A stretch of 64,000 nucleotides of DNA from Andrena cerasifolii (taxonomy: Eukaryota; Arthropoda; Insecta; Hymenoptera; Andrenidae), in NCBI RefSeq assembly GCF_050908995.1, contig NC_135121.1, positions 19,936,001 to 20,000,000 of the forward strand, given 5' to 3'. A model generated the notes under the pieces. That model ran no database searches. It saw nothing but the letters and a program-made list of their open reading frames with translations, and was not told the origin of the DNA. Positions within the stretch are counted from its first letter, which is position 1, and each line of letters begins with the position of its first letter. Positions 25,201 to 38,945 of the stretch are shown here, in pieces. A program made the position numbers and the translations under genes.

Positions 25201-25591
25201 AACGCCAGCACTGAAGCACAGCCTCTCCGCGTGCATCGCGATCGTGATTCCTAACGTTAACTGACGGAAGCCTATCACCTGATACGCGTGAAGAGTATCG
25301 ATAGCCCTCTGCCGTCCATCCTGACTGTAAACGCAAAGAGCGGAGAGCAATTCCACCACTTGTTTCTTCACCGACGCCGACGGGCAGGCGGTGTCTAAGG
25401 CTGAAAATTCAACGAGATACACGATCAGTGCGACGCGGCTGGAATGCAGGCCGCTCGGGGATTCAAACTACCGAGGACGATGAATAATCGTTTACCTGAG
25501 GCAAGCTTCGCGCAGTAATCAGGATTATCCACGATGTAGTCGAGACCAACGTTAGAGTCCATGTTGACTGCATTTGTGGAAGCTGCGCAGT
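13230..25591 (-). CDS. INF2/form3-type formin (5' end not identified)
   Basis: 24 exons in 5' to 3' order: 25591-25496, 25400-25279, 23939-23780, 23637-23604, 21486-21345, 21262-21083, 20737-20324, 20256-20065, 19989-19928, 19862-19674, 19590-19419, 19325-19218, 19143-19073, 18993-18867, 18807-18552, 18482-18367, 18279-17919, 17813-17663, 17576-17449, 17371-17246, 17170-16989, 16905-16545, 16473-14906, 13463-13230 (TGA). Phases agree throughout, giving about 1,850 codons. Order: armadillo-type DID/GBD (VGLDYIVDN, KKQVVELLSALCVYS, NEFIGLKLLPILNEL); dimerisation part (DTPQEIPFLSILQHLLRLDP); FH1 with long proline runs (about 20450-20660); FH2 (MKTINWNKIPNHK, RSLNVNIFLKQF, YKLRIECMLL, LVAGNFLNSGGYAGNA); coiled tail; long Ser-rich C-terminus. 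Known role: actin nucleation, elongation and severing. The INF2-like DID-FH2 pattern argues against Dia, DAAM or FMNL. The first DID exons were not found. Confidence 0.85.
13881..14743. repeat. 35-bp minisatellite, about 25 copies
   Basis: Tandem array of a 35-bp unit (AACACTATATTTCAAAGAAC plus TAGAATTAAAAAATT), nearly uniform, with variants TAG/TGG and AACAC/AAAAC. It fills most of the last intron of the formin gene (13464-14905). Read on the gene's strand, each unit contains a T-run followed by CTAG or CCAG. Confidence 0.95.
24039..24850. mobile_element. Deleted TA-target DDE transposon (pogo/Tigger-like) in formin intron
   Basis: Terminal inverted repeats GGGTAAACTTGCCTAAATCG and its near-complement ending GGCAGGTCTACCC are flanked by TA on both sides (24037-24038 and 24851-24852), as for Tc1/mariner/pogo elements. 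Inside, the plus-strand open frame 24263-24613 ends with a basic stretch and then CPRCKMRAHEFCAG. I associate this Cys/His motif with the C-terminus of some insect pogo/Tigger-like transposases. No DDE catalytic core is present, so this is an internal-deletion derivative. Confidence 0.7.
24263..24613 (+). pseudogene. Transposase C-terminal remnant (116 codons)
   Basis: Open frame inside the TA-flanked element. The middle is strongly basic (RRRKKRRRRRE). The tail has CPRC..RAHEFCAG, a zinc-ribbon or PHD-like half motif, with a further Cys near the end. It lacks any catalytic domain and sits antisense in a formin intron, so I treat it as a remnant and not a gene. Family assignment is by motif recognition only. 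Confidence 0.5.
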
Positions 25592-28500
25592 CTGAAAGAA
25601 AACGGGCAAATCAGAGAGCGCGTAATAAACATGAACGCACGGCCGGCGGCATTATCAGGCATTATGCTCTAGCGCGGAGCATAATATCCCAGTAAGGAGA
25701 GTCGGCGTAAAAACGACCACATGGAAGAAAACCTAACGCCATTCAACGCACCTCAATGGGCGCTCAACTTTCCTCGGCGCGTTTAACGGCGCGTGTAAAA
25801 AGCTTTACTTACTACTTTATCGCACGACCGTTCTCGCCGAATAGAGATTACGAATCTACTTTATTTCTATCCGCGTATATATTTATGGTTTGGAAACGTA
25901 AGGTTTCGTAGTAATTACAAGGCTCTCGTAGTTCAGCTCGCACGGCCAACGGGCCAATCGAACGAATTGCATCGCGAATCGACGTTGATCGTCGATTGGA
26001 AGAAATCGACTCGAAGCTGGAGCGAGGTCTAGGTTGAGAACACGAGGGCACAGCTTCGTTCCTATGACTAATCGTAAGATCGCCGCGTAGCCGAGGAAAA
26101 AAAAAACGGTTACGGCGTGTCGCGTTTCGTTTACTCGCGAATAGTATTACCCTTAATTCTCAAGGGAACTGCTCCTGTCCAATGGTTTCGATGGAATCTG
26201 GAGAGAGTGTTGGCGCTATGGGACACCGTGAACCCGAGAATACAGGGGGCACGTAGGAAAAAGAGGAACTTTAAGAAATGGAAGAGAGACTGCGGGGCAA
26301 AGAGGGACAGAGGGGAAGGAGAAGGGAGGGAGGAGAGGGGAAAAAGGAGACGGCGATGGAGATGGAAAAAAGATGCGAGAGAGTAAGAGTGAAACGGAGA
26401 AGGGTAGGGCGGGAGATATGTATAGAGGAAAGACCATAGGATTGCGTCACCATATGCATGCACATACCTCTAGTCACGTTTAAAAATAGATTCTCCAATA
26501 TTAAGGGCCAGGATCCCGAGGTTTCGCGACAAATCCCGACTACGGCCAATTAACCGATGGGAGAATGAACTTTTTCCGTGTAACAGCTACTCTTGACAAG
26601 CCCCTCGACTCTCTGGATCGAAGATACGAATTACGAGACGATAAGCTGCAAAGGGCGGACGATCGGGAGGTAGGCAAGCGAGAGATTCGCCAGTACAGTT
26701 CGAAACATATGTAGAACGAACGGTAGAAGCTGGCCGAGGCGAGTGATTCATGCTAGTACGCCTTGCTACGGCCGTACTAAGCCATCGGAGCTTCCTGCAG
26801 TCGTTCCTGCCGACGACCTCCAAGTTCACACTTGCATGTCTGCATTTACGGTCACTGGCCATCTTAGGAAGGCCGCGGATCGAAACGAGGAAAAAAAAAC
26901 AACGCGCACCGATCCGATATCTCTCCCGAGACTATCGCTCCTCGAACGGTCGCGGTGCCTTTCTTTCTTTCTCTAATTTAATTTATATAACGGTCCACGG
27001 TCGGTCGATGATTGGGTCGCGTGGCCGGTTTCTAGGGGAAAAGGACTACTCGGAAGTTCGCAGGAATCGGGTGGTTAGGCTGGACAGTTCGAGACAGCGG
27101 TGCCGAAATTTCGCTGGCGCGGGGAAGCGCGGGGAAAAAGGGGGGGGGGAGAGACTCGGGCTATAGATCGGCGCGGCCGCGGAGTGGCGCTCCGAGTTGC
27201 GTATAGAGTTGCATTTGGTAGTTTGATCGCGACGATTACTAATAGTAGGCAACTGTGGCGACGATTGTCGACGTATGCACGAATTCGCGCGTGTATCCTG
27301 CGTATTTAGGCATACGTATACATGTATGAAATAGCACTCACGGCGGACGTGGGATACCATATCGGGTACCTTGTTGACCTCGCCTCTCTTCTCTGTCTCT
27401 CGTTCTCGTTCTCTTTCGTTCGAGAACGCAAAGGCAAACGCAAACGCAAGTGTGTGTTCCACCGACTATCCGATCTCCTCACTTCCCACGTCTTTCACTG
27501 CTCACAAAAGAAGTTTCGGCCGTCGCCAATGTCGTTTCATTTTCTTCGACTCTTCTCGGCGCGGCGCAGTGGCGAGAGAAGACTCTCGCCGGGGTTTCGA
27601 TTACCCGAAGCGGATCGAATCCAGAGGAAAATCGAGTAGAGACTTCGATCAGGAACGATCCAGGGAAATGGACACATACTTTACGTGAATGATCGTAAAT
27701 CCCACTATTCGCCGGGGCGGAGGAGCGCACGTGCGCGGCCCGATCGTATTATTTCGCAGTCGTTTCGCGACTAGTAATCGCTAATCGGACTAATTAGTCG
27801 ACCGCGAGAAAGGCGTGCGTCGATAGGTGTCCTCCAGCTGCTTCCAAATGTCCATATATGGACGCAATCAAGGCGATCAGGATGAACTTTTTACATTTCG
27901 TTGCACGTGCGGACGGAACTAAATAGGAAGAGTAGGAAGAGCCGATTAAATGACTAAATGGTGGACAGCGAGTCTTTGGAATCGAAGGACGAGTATCGAT
28001 GCGGTTCGTAAAGCAATTGAGGCAGAAGCTGATGCACTCGCTGCCGTTTGACAATATCCGATCTCGCCAAGCCTCCATTTCGCTGGATTTCGCATAAAAT
28101 CTTTTATGCCGGGCCACGCGTGCTTGACAGTTTCGTCACGCTCGTCTTCGCGTGAAAGTCAGAATAGAAAAGCAATCGTCCTTGCGCGAAACGAAATCGC
28201 GGTCCCCGACGTTCGGACACGGTATTCGGTAGATTTCGTACCGTTGCCTGCGAAGATCGCGCGTAAGCTTAAGTACCTATTTATCTCCGCCATCGATCGC
28301 GATTACGTCGCGCGCCTCCATTGAAATTCGTTGAACGTTTCTAGGAAAACTCCGCCCCGACGATAAGGTAGGAGAGGTGGCTCGTGAACGCGGCTTCTCG
28401 ACCCTGCATTAGGTACACCTGTTTTAATTGTTGCTGCGAATAAGCGGGCCCGGGATTTCGAGGGATTTCTGCGCGAATTGGAGGTAAGTGTGGTTACCTT

Positions 28501-29836
28501 GTCGCAACGTGGTCATGGCCCCGAGTGGTCGGGATCGGGGATACGGTGGTCAGGATCGTCCCCCCTTTACTTTTACTTCTGCGTCTATGACGCTCATCAA
28601 CGGCTCTACGCGTTCGCGACTTTTCGTCGCTCGATTAATTTCCATCGATTCAACCTCCGCTCGCGTGTTCAAGCAACAATCTACGTAAAGACCAACAAAC
28701 GAAAATGCCCCGGAACGGGCGATACTTGACGCTTGGATCCCAATTATGTAACGCCTTATTTAAACTATAATATTGCTTTCCCACCGAAATGTCACCTGCA
28801 CTTGATTCGCGGGCCGACGCTTTATAGTCCGGACACGTTTGCGTGTGGTGCAAACGTGGTGAATCGACGGGATGCAAAACGGGATTCGGCGTCGCGAAGA
28901 ACGATGCTTGTTGTCCGAAAATGGATATAAAACGACGCCGTGTTGACAGGAGAGTGACAAACAAGTGACGCGCGTCACGATAATTAAGGCGAAACGTGCG
29001 ATTGCGGTTGATAAGGAGGCTCCGCGTGGAGAGGAAAGGAAAGAATAGAAGAGGGAAGTTTCTGCCGCGAAGTTTGACAGGTGTTGTAAAGATGAGCGCA
29101 ACTTGAATATGAAAGAGAAAAGGAGAAGGAAGCGAACGCGAGGGAACGTAGCAGGAGTATCGAAATATATGGCTCACCCCACTTAATTCTCATCCGATCA
29201 ACAGGTTGACTGCCGAGTGGATGATTAGTAGATTAATTGGCATCCCGGGCGCAGTAGCACGCGGCGCACACACTCACTTTTTTCGTCGAGCACCGATTCG
29301 CGGAAACTGCGTTTCAGGAGCGCGCGGCGCGACCGACCGCCACGATCCTGAGGAATTATTTACTGCGCATGCGTACTCCCTCTCCGCTAAATCGCCACTT
29401 GTTTCGTTCCTTATCGTTCCGTGGCAAGGAGAGACCGGGTCTCTCTTCAATCTCATTTTCACTCTTTCTCTCTTTCTTCTTTTACTCTTACTTTCTCTCA
29501 CTCCCCCTGACAGGCATCGCCCTCGTTAATTCTTTCTATCCTTCTTTTTCTGCCTCTGGCAACTATTCTTTTCACTTTCGTTTCTCGAAAACATTTATCA
29601 AACATTGTCCTTAGTGTGTTCGAAACTATCAACTCTTAAAGTCAATGGAGATAGAGTAACACAGGGAAAATAATGCTTCCACGTGTATTATATATAAATA
29701 AAATTAATCTATTATACTGTAATGGAATATACAAGAATCGTTCATCTCTTCATCGATCGGATACAGAAATGAATTAAATTAATACACTAGTCATTGATTC
29801 ATTTCGACCGATAAGCTCTCCCGTTACAGAGATGAT
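25592..29836. other. Region upstream of the found formin exons; no coding exon supported
   Basis: It should contain the formin promoter and N-terminal exons if the gene is complete here, but I could not match any minus-strand segment to the first half of an INF2 DID. Notable tracts: GA-rich at 26270-26400, a G10 run near 27139, CT-rich at 29440-29540. A donor-like site near 26467 on the minus strand would be phase-compatible with exon 25496-25591, but the peptide before it is not recognisable. Several overlapping open frames of 80-175 codons look spurious. Confidence 0.3.
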
Positions 29837-32239
<2,403 letters not shown>

Positions 32240-33080
32240 CATGATTAATGTTGTCGGGACAATTATCAACTATAAACAAACATCTTTAACTCGCCCAGCA
32301 AGCGCCCAACAGCGCCCAACTGTCGCACATACACCATAGACGAGGCAGAGAATAGAACTGAAATACCGACTTCCCAAAAATCCAAAGTTTTAACGCGCAC
32401 TCTATACTTAAGAACGGTGACTCGGGCAACTACTTCAACACAATCACCGAAGTCGGTAAAGTTAATAAAGGAGAAAACAATAACGATGCGTTCAGATTGG
32501 CCTGATTCCCGTGGTCACTTGTCACTTTAGTTCGTAGCACTTCTATCCCTTGTCTGTGATACTACTTCATACCACTGTATAGATTTATTACTTTAAGGGC
32601 GGTATTCTCAGTCGCTACTTATTCTTAAGCAAATGCTTAAGCATGCGGCATCCTCTACTAACCTAATATTTGCTTAAGAATAAGTAGCGACTGAGAATAC
32701 CGCCCTAAAAAGCGATTTAAATATTGTGCTAGCTGGTGCTAGCTCAATAATGGACAATGTAAAAGTACTTACTTTCCAATGTCCCTAGATCAAATTTGTG
32801 GATCAATATGTTTCCTGTTGCATCGGCGTGAAAACACGTCAGTGTCAGGAAGCGGGGAAATACTTTTGACGTGGAAAGTCATCACTGCTGGCCAGAAATA
32901 CGTAATTGGACATAATTTAACACGTGCTCATGGATGCACTGTCACCTTTCAGCGTTTAAAAAAGAGCCTTATATTTTCTCTCGTCGTCGGTACAGGCGAC
33001 TCGGAAATTGGAAATCAGTCGCACAAGTTAAACTGCCGTGCGTTGCTGTGGATAATTTATAGCTTGTCATATCAATTACA
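32240..33080. promoter_or_regulatory. Divergent intergenic region between Cdk8 and EMC5
   Basis: 841 bp separate the two start codons, on opposite strands, so this region must hold both promoters or a shared one. Contents: a short repeated CGCCCAAC segment near 32305-32320 and a 109-bp Harbinger-type MITE at 32597-32705. No core promoter motif is claimed. Confidence 0.45.
32597..32705. mobile_element. PIF/Harbinger-type MITE, 109 bp
   Basis: Perfect inverted arms of about 37 bp beginning GGGCGGTATTCTCAGTCGCT, with the complement ending at 32705, around a loop of about 35 bp. TAA is directly repeated on both sides (32594-32596 and 32706-32708). A 3-bp TAA/TTA target duplication with G-rich ends fits the PIF/Harbinger group. 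The perfect arms suggest a young copy. Confidence 0.85.
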
Positions 33081-33590
33081 ATGCCTGCTACAACTCTGCA
33101 TAGATTTATAACATTCATAGGATTGATGTCGATACTACATGCAGCGTATTCGGCTGCACAACGTAAGTATCCGATTTGTATCCAACATTTCTTCGACTTT
33201 AATTCATTATTAAAGCTTAGGTTAGATTTTAGATTAACTTGCCGCTACGTGATTTCTAATATTCTTGCAGATCGTTCATACTTACGAATAACGGAGCAAG
33301 AATTTACCACTCTACCAATTGATGTATGTATCGAATAGTATTTAAATTTAACGCGCGACGTATGTATATAAATGAGTAAGGGGTACGCTTATTTCTTACA
33401 GATCTTGATACAAGGCATCGTTAGCTTGTTTATGGTTATGTACGGGGTAATGTACATTGCTGGCGATTTCAAAGAAATTCGAGCAGTAGTTGATTTAGAA
33501 AATAAATCTTGGGAAACTTTGCGAAATCTCCCATCGTTCCATCTGTTCAATCACCGTGGAAGATTTCTGTCTCCCCAGTATACGGAATAA
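33081..33590 (+). CDS. EMC5: ER membrane protein complex subunit 5 / MMGT1
   Basis: Three exons: 33081-33162, 33271-33323, 33402-33590 (TAA), giving 107 residues. Matches the EMC5/MMGT1 pattern: first hydrophobic segment (FITFIGLMSILHAAYSAAQ), the conserved HRSYLRITEQEFTTLPIDILIQ block, second membrane segment (IVSLFMVMYGVMYIAGDFKEI), then LRNLPSFHLFNHRGR near the C-terminus. Known role: core subunit of the ER membrane protein complex, which inserts tail-anchored and multipass proteins; also named membrane magnesium transporter 1. The length is close to the family norm (human 131, with a longer tail). An AATAAA lies at 33864-33869. Tail to tail with PSMA7, 387 bp apart. Confidence 0.95.
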
Positions 33591-33977
33591 AATTTCCAGT
33601 TGCGTGGAACTGATTTTAAACCTTCTAAGAGCCGACACATTTTTGATGCTACGCACCAAAGATTTTGAACCGAACACCAGAGTAGAGTATCGACGTACCT
33701 CGCGTGTACAATTCCATGATCTAGGCACTACGTGTTACGTAATACGAATGGGGATCACGGAAAGATGATGATTTTCCACAATAATAGCTTGAATTTTAAA
33801 TCATGTATTTAAAAATATACTTAAATGTACATATATTTTCTATGGAGATGGCAGTAAAATATAAATAAAAAAAAGAGTTGACAGATTCGTTTCATTCATT
33901 TTACCTATGTGTTGTATATTTATTTTATGCGAAACATTAATGAACGAATAATAAAAGTGCAAGTTCGTATAAAGACA

Positions 33978-35303
33978 TCACTTTTTTTGCTTCTTCTTCT
34001 CGGCTTCTGCTTCTTTCTCCTTCTCAATTTCCGTGACATATTCATCGATAGTATCGGAATCTAACATCTACAATGTCGAAAAGTGGGGAACGGATAGCAC
34101 AAAAGAATATCTAATCTTCTCGTGGAAATCTATAGAAAGTCAGAGAATTAATACCTGCAAAGGTTGGCCACGTCGCATCACCGCGATTTCCAAGTTCTTT
34201 TGCCCGGATTGTACTACTTCCAGTAAAGCTTTAATAGCTAATTTTATAGAACCTTTCTCAGTCGCTACTTCTTCCGGCGTGTAATATTTCTGTAAAAACT
34301 CATGCACCGTTTTGGCGCTTCTACCAGTCGCGTTTGCCTATAAAATAAGGAATAAATCAGTTCTCTCTTCCTCCTTTCGTAACTAACGAATACTCCGCAC
34401 GAGGTATACCTTCCATTCGTAATAAATGCCCGAAGGCTCTGTTTGATACAAGTGTGGAATGCCGTCGTAATCGAATCCACCTATAAGACACGATATTCCA
34501 AAGGGCCTTCTCCCGTTACTTTGAGTATACTTCTGTTTTAAACCTGGAGATAATTAATATATTCATTCCGAGATCGTTGGTTTAGGTACGTGACAAATAG
34601 CGATATATCGATCCTTACCAGCGATATACCTGGTTATGTATTCCAAAGTAACAGGGTCTTCTACGGTTAATCTGTGACTCTGGCATTCTATCTGTGCACG
34701 ATTTATTAGTACTCTTGCGTCCGCGGTTAAACCTTAAAGAACAATGTTCGTTACTACGCTATGCCTGCACGGACTATTTCTCATAGATTTCAAATTCAAA
34801 TCGAACCTGCGAATGCCATTACGACGTGTTCGTCGAGAAGACATATTTTCCGCACTGTACGTTCTTCTTGTAGTTTGGCGATAGATTTCTTCTCGACACC
34901 TAAAACTACTACATCGTTGCCGCGAACGCCGACCTGGAATAAAATCGAATTTCCTACTAGCACATTTTCTATCCAGAGTCAAGTGAATGTTTATGTTCAG
35001 ATGCAAAAGTCATCCGAATACGCAGATGTATGTTCAAATGTATTTGGAGAATCGAATGAAAATGTAGCGTAGAATCACTGATAGAGCGTGGTATATTATA
35101 AAATATTGTAGAGAGGATGTACTTAAAGCGAGGAGCGCATAAACTGCCGTATTAAATTCACCGCACAGGTAAAGGAGGTTAAATGAAATTAGTGACCGTA
35201 CCGCTGTAGAACCTTTTTTCACAGCTTCTTGGGCATACTCCACTTGAAGCAAATGCCCGTCCGGTGAAAATACCGTGATAGCCCTGTCGTATCTCGCTGT
35301 CAT
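33978..35303 (-). CDS. Prosalpha4: 20S proteasome subunit alpha type-7 (alpha4)
   Basis: Six exons in 5' to 3' order: 35303-35202, 34933-34807, 34732-34619, 34543-34410, 34337-34155, 34067-33978 (TGA), giving 249 residues, the normal length. Motifs: N-terminal YDRAITVFSPDGHLLQVEYAQEAV, the alpha-subunit signature; KKGSTAVGVRG-like start of the core; NRAQIECQSHRLTVEDPVTLEYITRYIAGLKQKYTQSNGRRPFGIS, which identifies PSMA7; and a Lys-rich C-terminus (EKKKQKK). Known role: structural outer-ring subunit of the 20S core, which gates substrate entry; not itself catalytic. The gene is tail to tail with EMC5 and head to head with gamma-glutamyltransferase. Confidence 0.95.
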
Positions 35304-36251
35304 AGCTTTGAGTTTCTAAGAAGAACGTCGAACTTGTTAAACTCACAAAATGACTTCGCCGTTTTTCAAAGCGACTGCTCTACACATTTGCGAGCTTGAT
35401 TAGATTTCTCGCCGGTAGAGGGTAACGCAAGTCGTAACGCAATGCGACGCGACGCGATGCAACACGACGCGTTTCCCGGAATCAGTGTCCGTTAATTCAT
35501 CTGCCACCATGCACCAATTTTTACCATAATTTAACTTACAAATGTCTTTCTATTTTAGAGAATAAGAGCCGCTGTGCCAAACACATTTCAGGTGAATATC
35601 TCTCGCACGAGACAATTTGTCGTATGCTTGTACGCCATTGCGATTCGAAATTTCTACCGCGTGTAAACTGTAATAATAGGTATTTCACAACTAAGTGATT
35701 TGTATGCACTTTATGCGTAACGAGATGTACCAACTTCGTACAATACTATTGGAATTACTATTTCCCGATAAGTTGTTAGGACGAAGTTCAAAGGCGAACC
35801 TGTAACGCGCGCATACGCAGAATAAGGTAGGTAAATGCTTCTCGTGTCGAAGTAAATATGTATTTAGGACTGGGAGTCTATATATTGTGATATCCGATGA
35901 AATACGACGAATGTACAGATTGTCAACAGCGCCTTGAAAGATGCGTACGGATCTTGCAGAGCATTCTATGAACACTTACAAAGTATGTAAACGGACAGAT
36001 CTGATATTTTGGCGGAACGCGAAGAAAGCGATTAAGTAATGGAGTTTGGAGGGAAAGTAATTCGAGATGACAGTTGGAAAAAAAAAGATGGGGGAAATTG
36101 GGAGAGCAATTTGACATTGCAAATGTAAAGGAGTAGTGGGGATGAATAGATAGAATCAGTATTGTACATAGTATAAGAGGCAACGATCGGCTTGGTGAAA
36201 CGTTTAGTCAAGGTTGAGCGCTCCGTGTAACCGCGTTCTTCGTCGCGCAAC
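35304..36251. promoter_or_regulatory. Divergent intergenic region between PSMA7 and GGT
   Basis: 948 bp between the PSMA7 start and the proposed GGT start. A short repeated CGACGCGA-type segment lies near 35447-35470. No coding exon supported; the open frames on the minus strand lack recognisable content. It presumably contains promoters for both genes. Confidence 0.35.
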
Positions 36252-38911
36252 ATGATCAGGTTTGTAAAGACTTTCTTACCTCTTACGTTTCGACCAGCAC
36301 CTTCCGCGGCCGATTTTTCATCCTTCCAACTTTCCTACGAGATTGTTCGTATTAAAGCGCGGCGGATTTTACCCGGTTCTACGCAATTACGGTTATTCGG
36401 GTAATCGTTAAGTAATTTCTAGCGTACAAGTGTTAAAGCTAAGTTGTTGGATGATTCTCGACGGGGCCGGGCGTCCACTCGTGGGTAAGTATTCGTGACA
36501 TACGAAGATTTTGCTGGTGCATCAGAACAGTGGACTTTGAGAGTGGCGTCTTTGAGTGTACCTGTACTTTCTGATAATTGCAAATCGAGGTAATCGAGAA
36601 GCGTTACTGTACCGAGAATTGTAATTACTTTAACCACCGCTCAGTCTGTAAAGTTTCTTTGCGCCGCGCCGTATAGCTGCGCCCAAGCGGAGTGTTTGCG
36701 ATTTAATAGACTGTTCGCAATTTGCAATGTATATTATTGGTAAATGCTTGTCGCGTGATAACACCGTCTTGCAAATTTACAGTACACTAACACTAACGCA
36801 CCGAACACGATCGAGGGCATACCATCGCGCCGAGCAATAAATCGTATTCAAGATATTTGTATAGATCGGATAATCGTGATGTCATTGTTACAGACACGCG
36901 TACTCAGTACTCGCTACAAATACAAGTACAAATTGCAATGTCATTCTTCTTTCAGATCCTCTGAATTCTTATCGATAAAGGCAGAATTTGCGGTTGCGCA
37001 GACGCGCGGCTAAGAATGATCCAGATCGATAAAGTTGCTTCATTGTTGCCTGCGCGGTTAAAAATTCCGGATCTCTGATTAGCCTTTCCCTCGGAGCAGA
37101 TTAGGGGAGAGATGGGATATGTTGATCACAGCTTTGCTTTCTTATTAAAATTATAATAATGTAAGTTGCGATTCTTGGAGTATTCTCGATATATTTGTAG
37201 AAATTTGAGAGCTAAGAACTAATTTTAATGACTGAATCTCAAGATTTTCTGGCGGTGACGTTACGCACAAGTATTCCCCACTGAAGGGGAGACTTGATCA
37301 GTGAACTATAAGAGTAAATAACACATTAACTTTCTGAAAAATATTTATTATTCTCGTCAATAACATGGAATAAAGGGTATGTCATAAAAAGACAGTAAAC
37401 TATAATTAACTTGAAAGAATTACTGAAAAAACAAAATCGAAGAATTAAACTCCGTAACATGAAACAATATAAATGTATTCTTAAAAGACATTTCGCTTAG
37501 ATATCATCTGATTAAGATGATGATAAAGAAAAGATTTTCCTTCTCACTTTCTTTGCCGTATTTTTCTGTTTCATTAGCCTTCTGTGGTTCTTTTTGGGGC
37601 ATTTTCAGCTGCTCTATCCCTTAATGTACTCGATTTGAAAAAGACGAAAAATTAAACTTACCTTAAATGTTTAGATCGATCAATAAAAATCAGTAATAAA
37701 CCAGAAATTGCTGTTTTTACTTATATTTCAAATCGTTGAAAATGCGACATTCACTCGAACAGGAGGAAGAACAAGCAGACCGAAATATTTACTTCTTGGC
37801 TGCAAATACTTAAGGTCGAAGCTTCTAACAACATTATTCTATGCTCCCAAAAGAAAGCTGCAACGTGAAGTGTTGCGATGATGCAAACATTACCACGATA
37901 AATGCCAATATATTAATTAAAAAAATGATGTAATCATGCATCCATGTATCCCCGCTGATCAACTAACCCACCTTTCCCCTATATACAGTGGCGAGCAAAA
38001 GTATTCGGCCACCCTTTAAAATCGCATAATTTTTTTAAAATTAATCCAAGCGACTTGAGTTTTTTTTTTAGAAGCTAGATGGATTATGCTTAGTTTACAC
38101 CTGACTAGTCGAAAATCGCGAAACTCCCGCAATCAGCGATTTTCGACCTTATTCTGCGATATTTAAGCATTTATAGCTCGGAGCAACGTTAACCGATTTT
38201 GATGAAATTTTACGCACGTATATAACTTACTTAAATCTACAAACCTGTTTTTTTTTTAATTTTCGTTACAGGCTCACGAAAAAAAGTTTAAAAAACGACC
38301 TTTTTTATTTTTTTTGCTATTCCGACCAAGTGCATTTTTTTTTCAAAACGACGAATCACGTCGTCTAGCAAACTAAAGCTGGGTTTACACCTGACGAGTG
38401 ACTAGGCCGAGTCAACTACAGTGGGTTTTTAAACGTGGGAAGGGAAAACTTAACCAAATTTAAAAGATTTTTCGTTATTACAGCAAATCTATGTTTTATC
38501 TTTAATTTGGCATTTAAGAAAAGTGCACACGTGGTAATAATTATTTTATAATTTAACTTTGGAAGTGAAAAATGCAAAGGGAGCAGTTTCTGATCACATT
38601 CGCACGTTTTACTATGAGCTGTCAAATTTTGCGTATAAATTTCAAAATACTTCATAATTATTTAGTAATTTTTTAGAATAAACTTGTATCATAATAAGCT
38701 TATTATTTGGCTTATTTTTCTGAACTGATCAGGAATTGGGTTCCGATCAGGAACTCGGTCCTTGACGGTAGAATATGCGCTCAGACTGGGCGAGTGCTCG
38801 GCCCAGTGGGTTCACTCGGCCGAGCACTCGTCAGGTGTAAACTAAGCAAAATCCTTCTAGCTTCTGAAAAAAAACTCAAATCGTTTGGATTAATTTTAAA
38901 AAAGTTATGCG

Positions 38912-38945
<34 letters not shown>

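Noticed and set aside
27046..27740. Cluster of 80-138-codon frames on both strands
   Set aside because: Ser/Arg/Phe-rich, overlapping in several frames, interrupted by G runs; no conserved motif or consistent splice structure.
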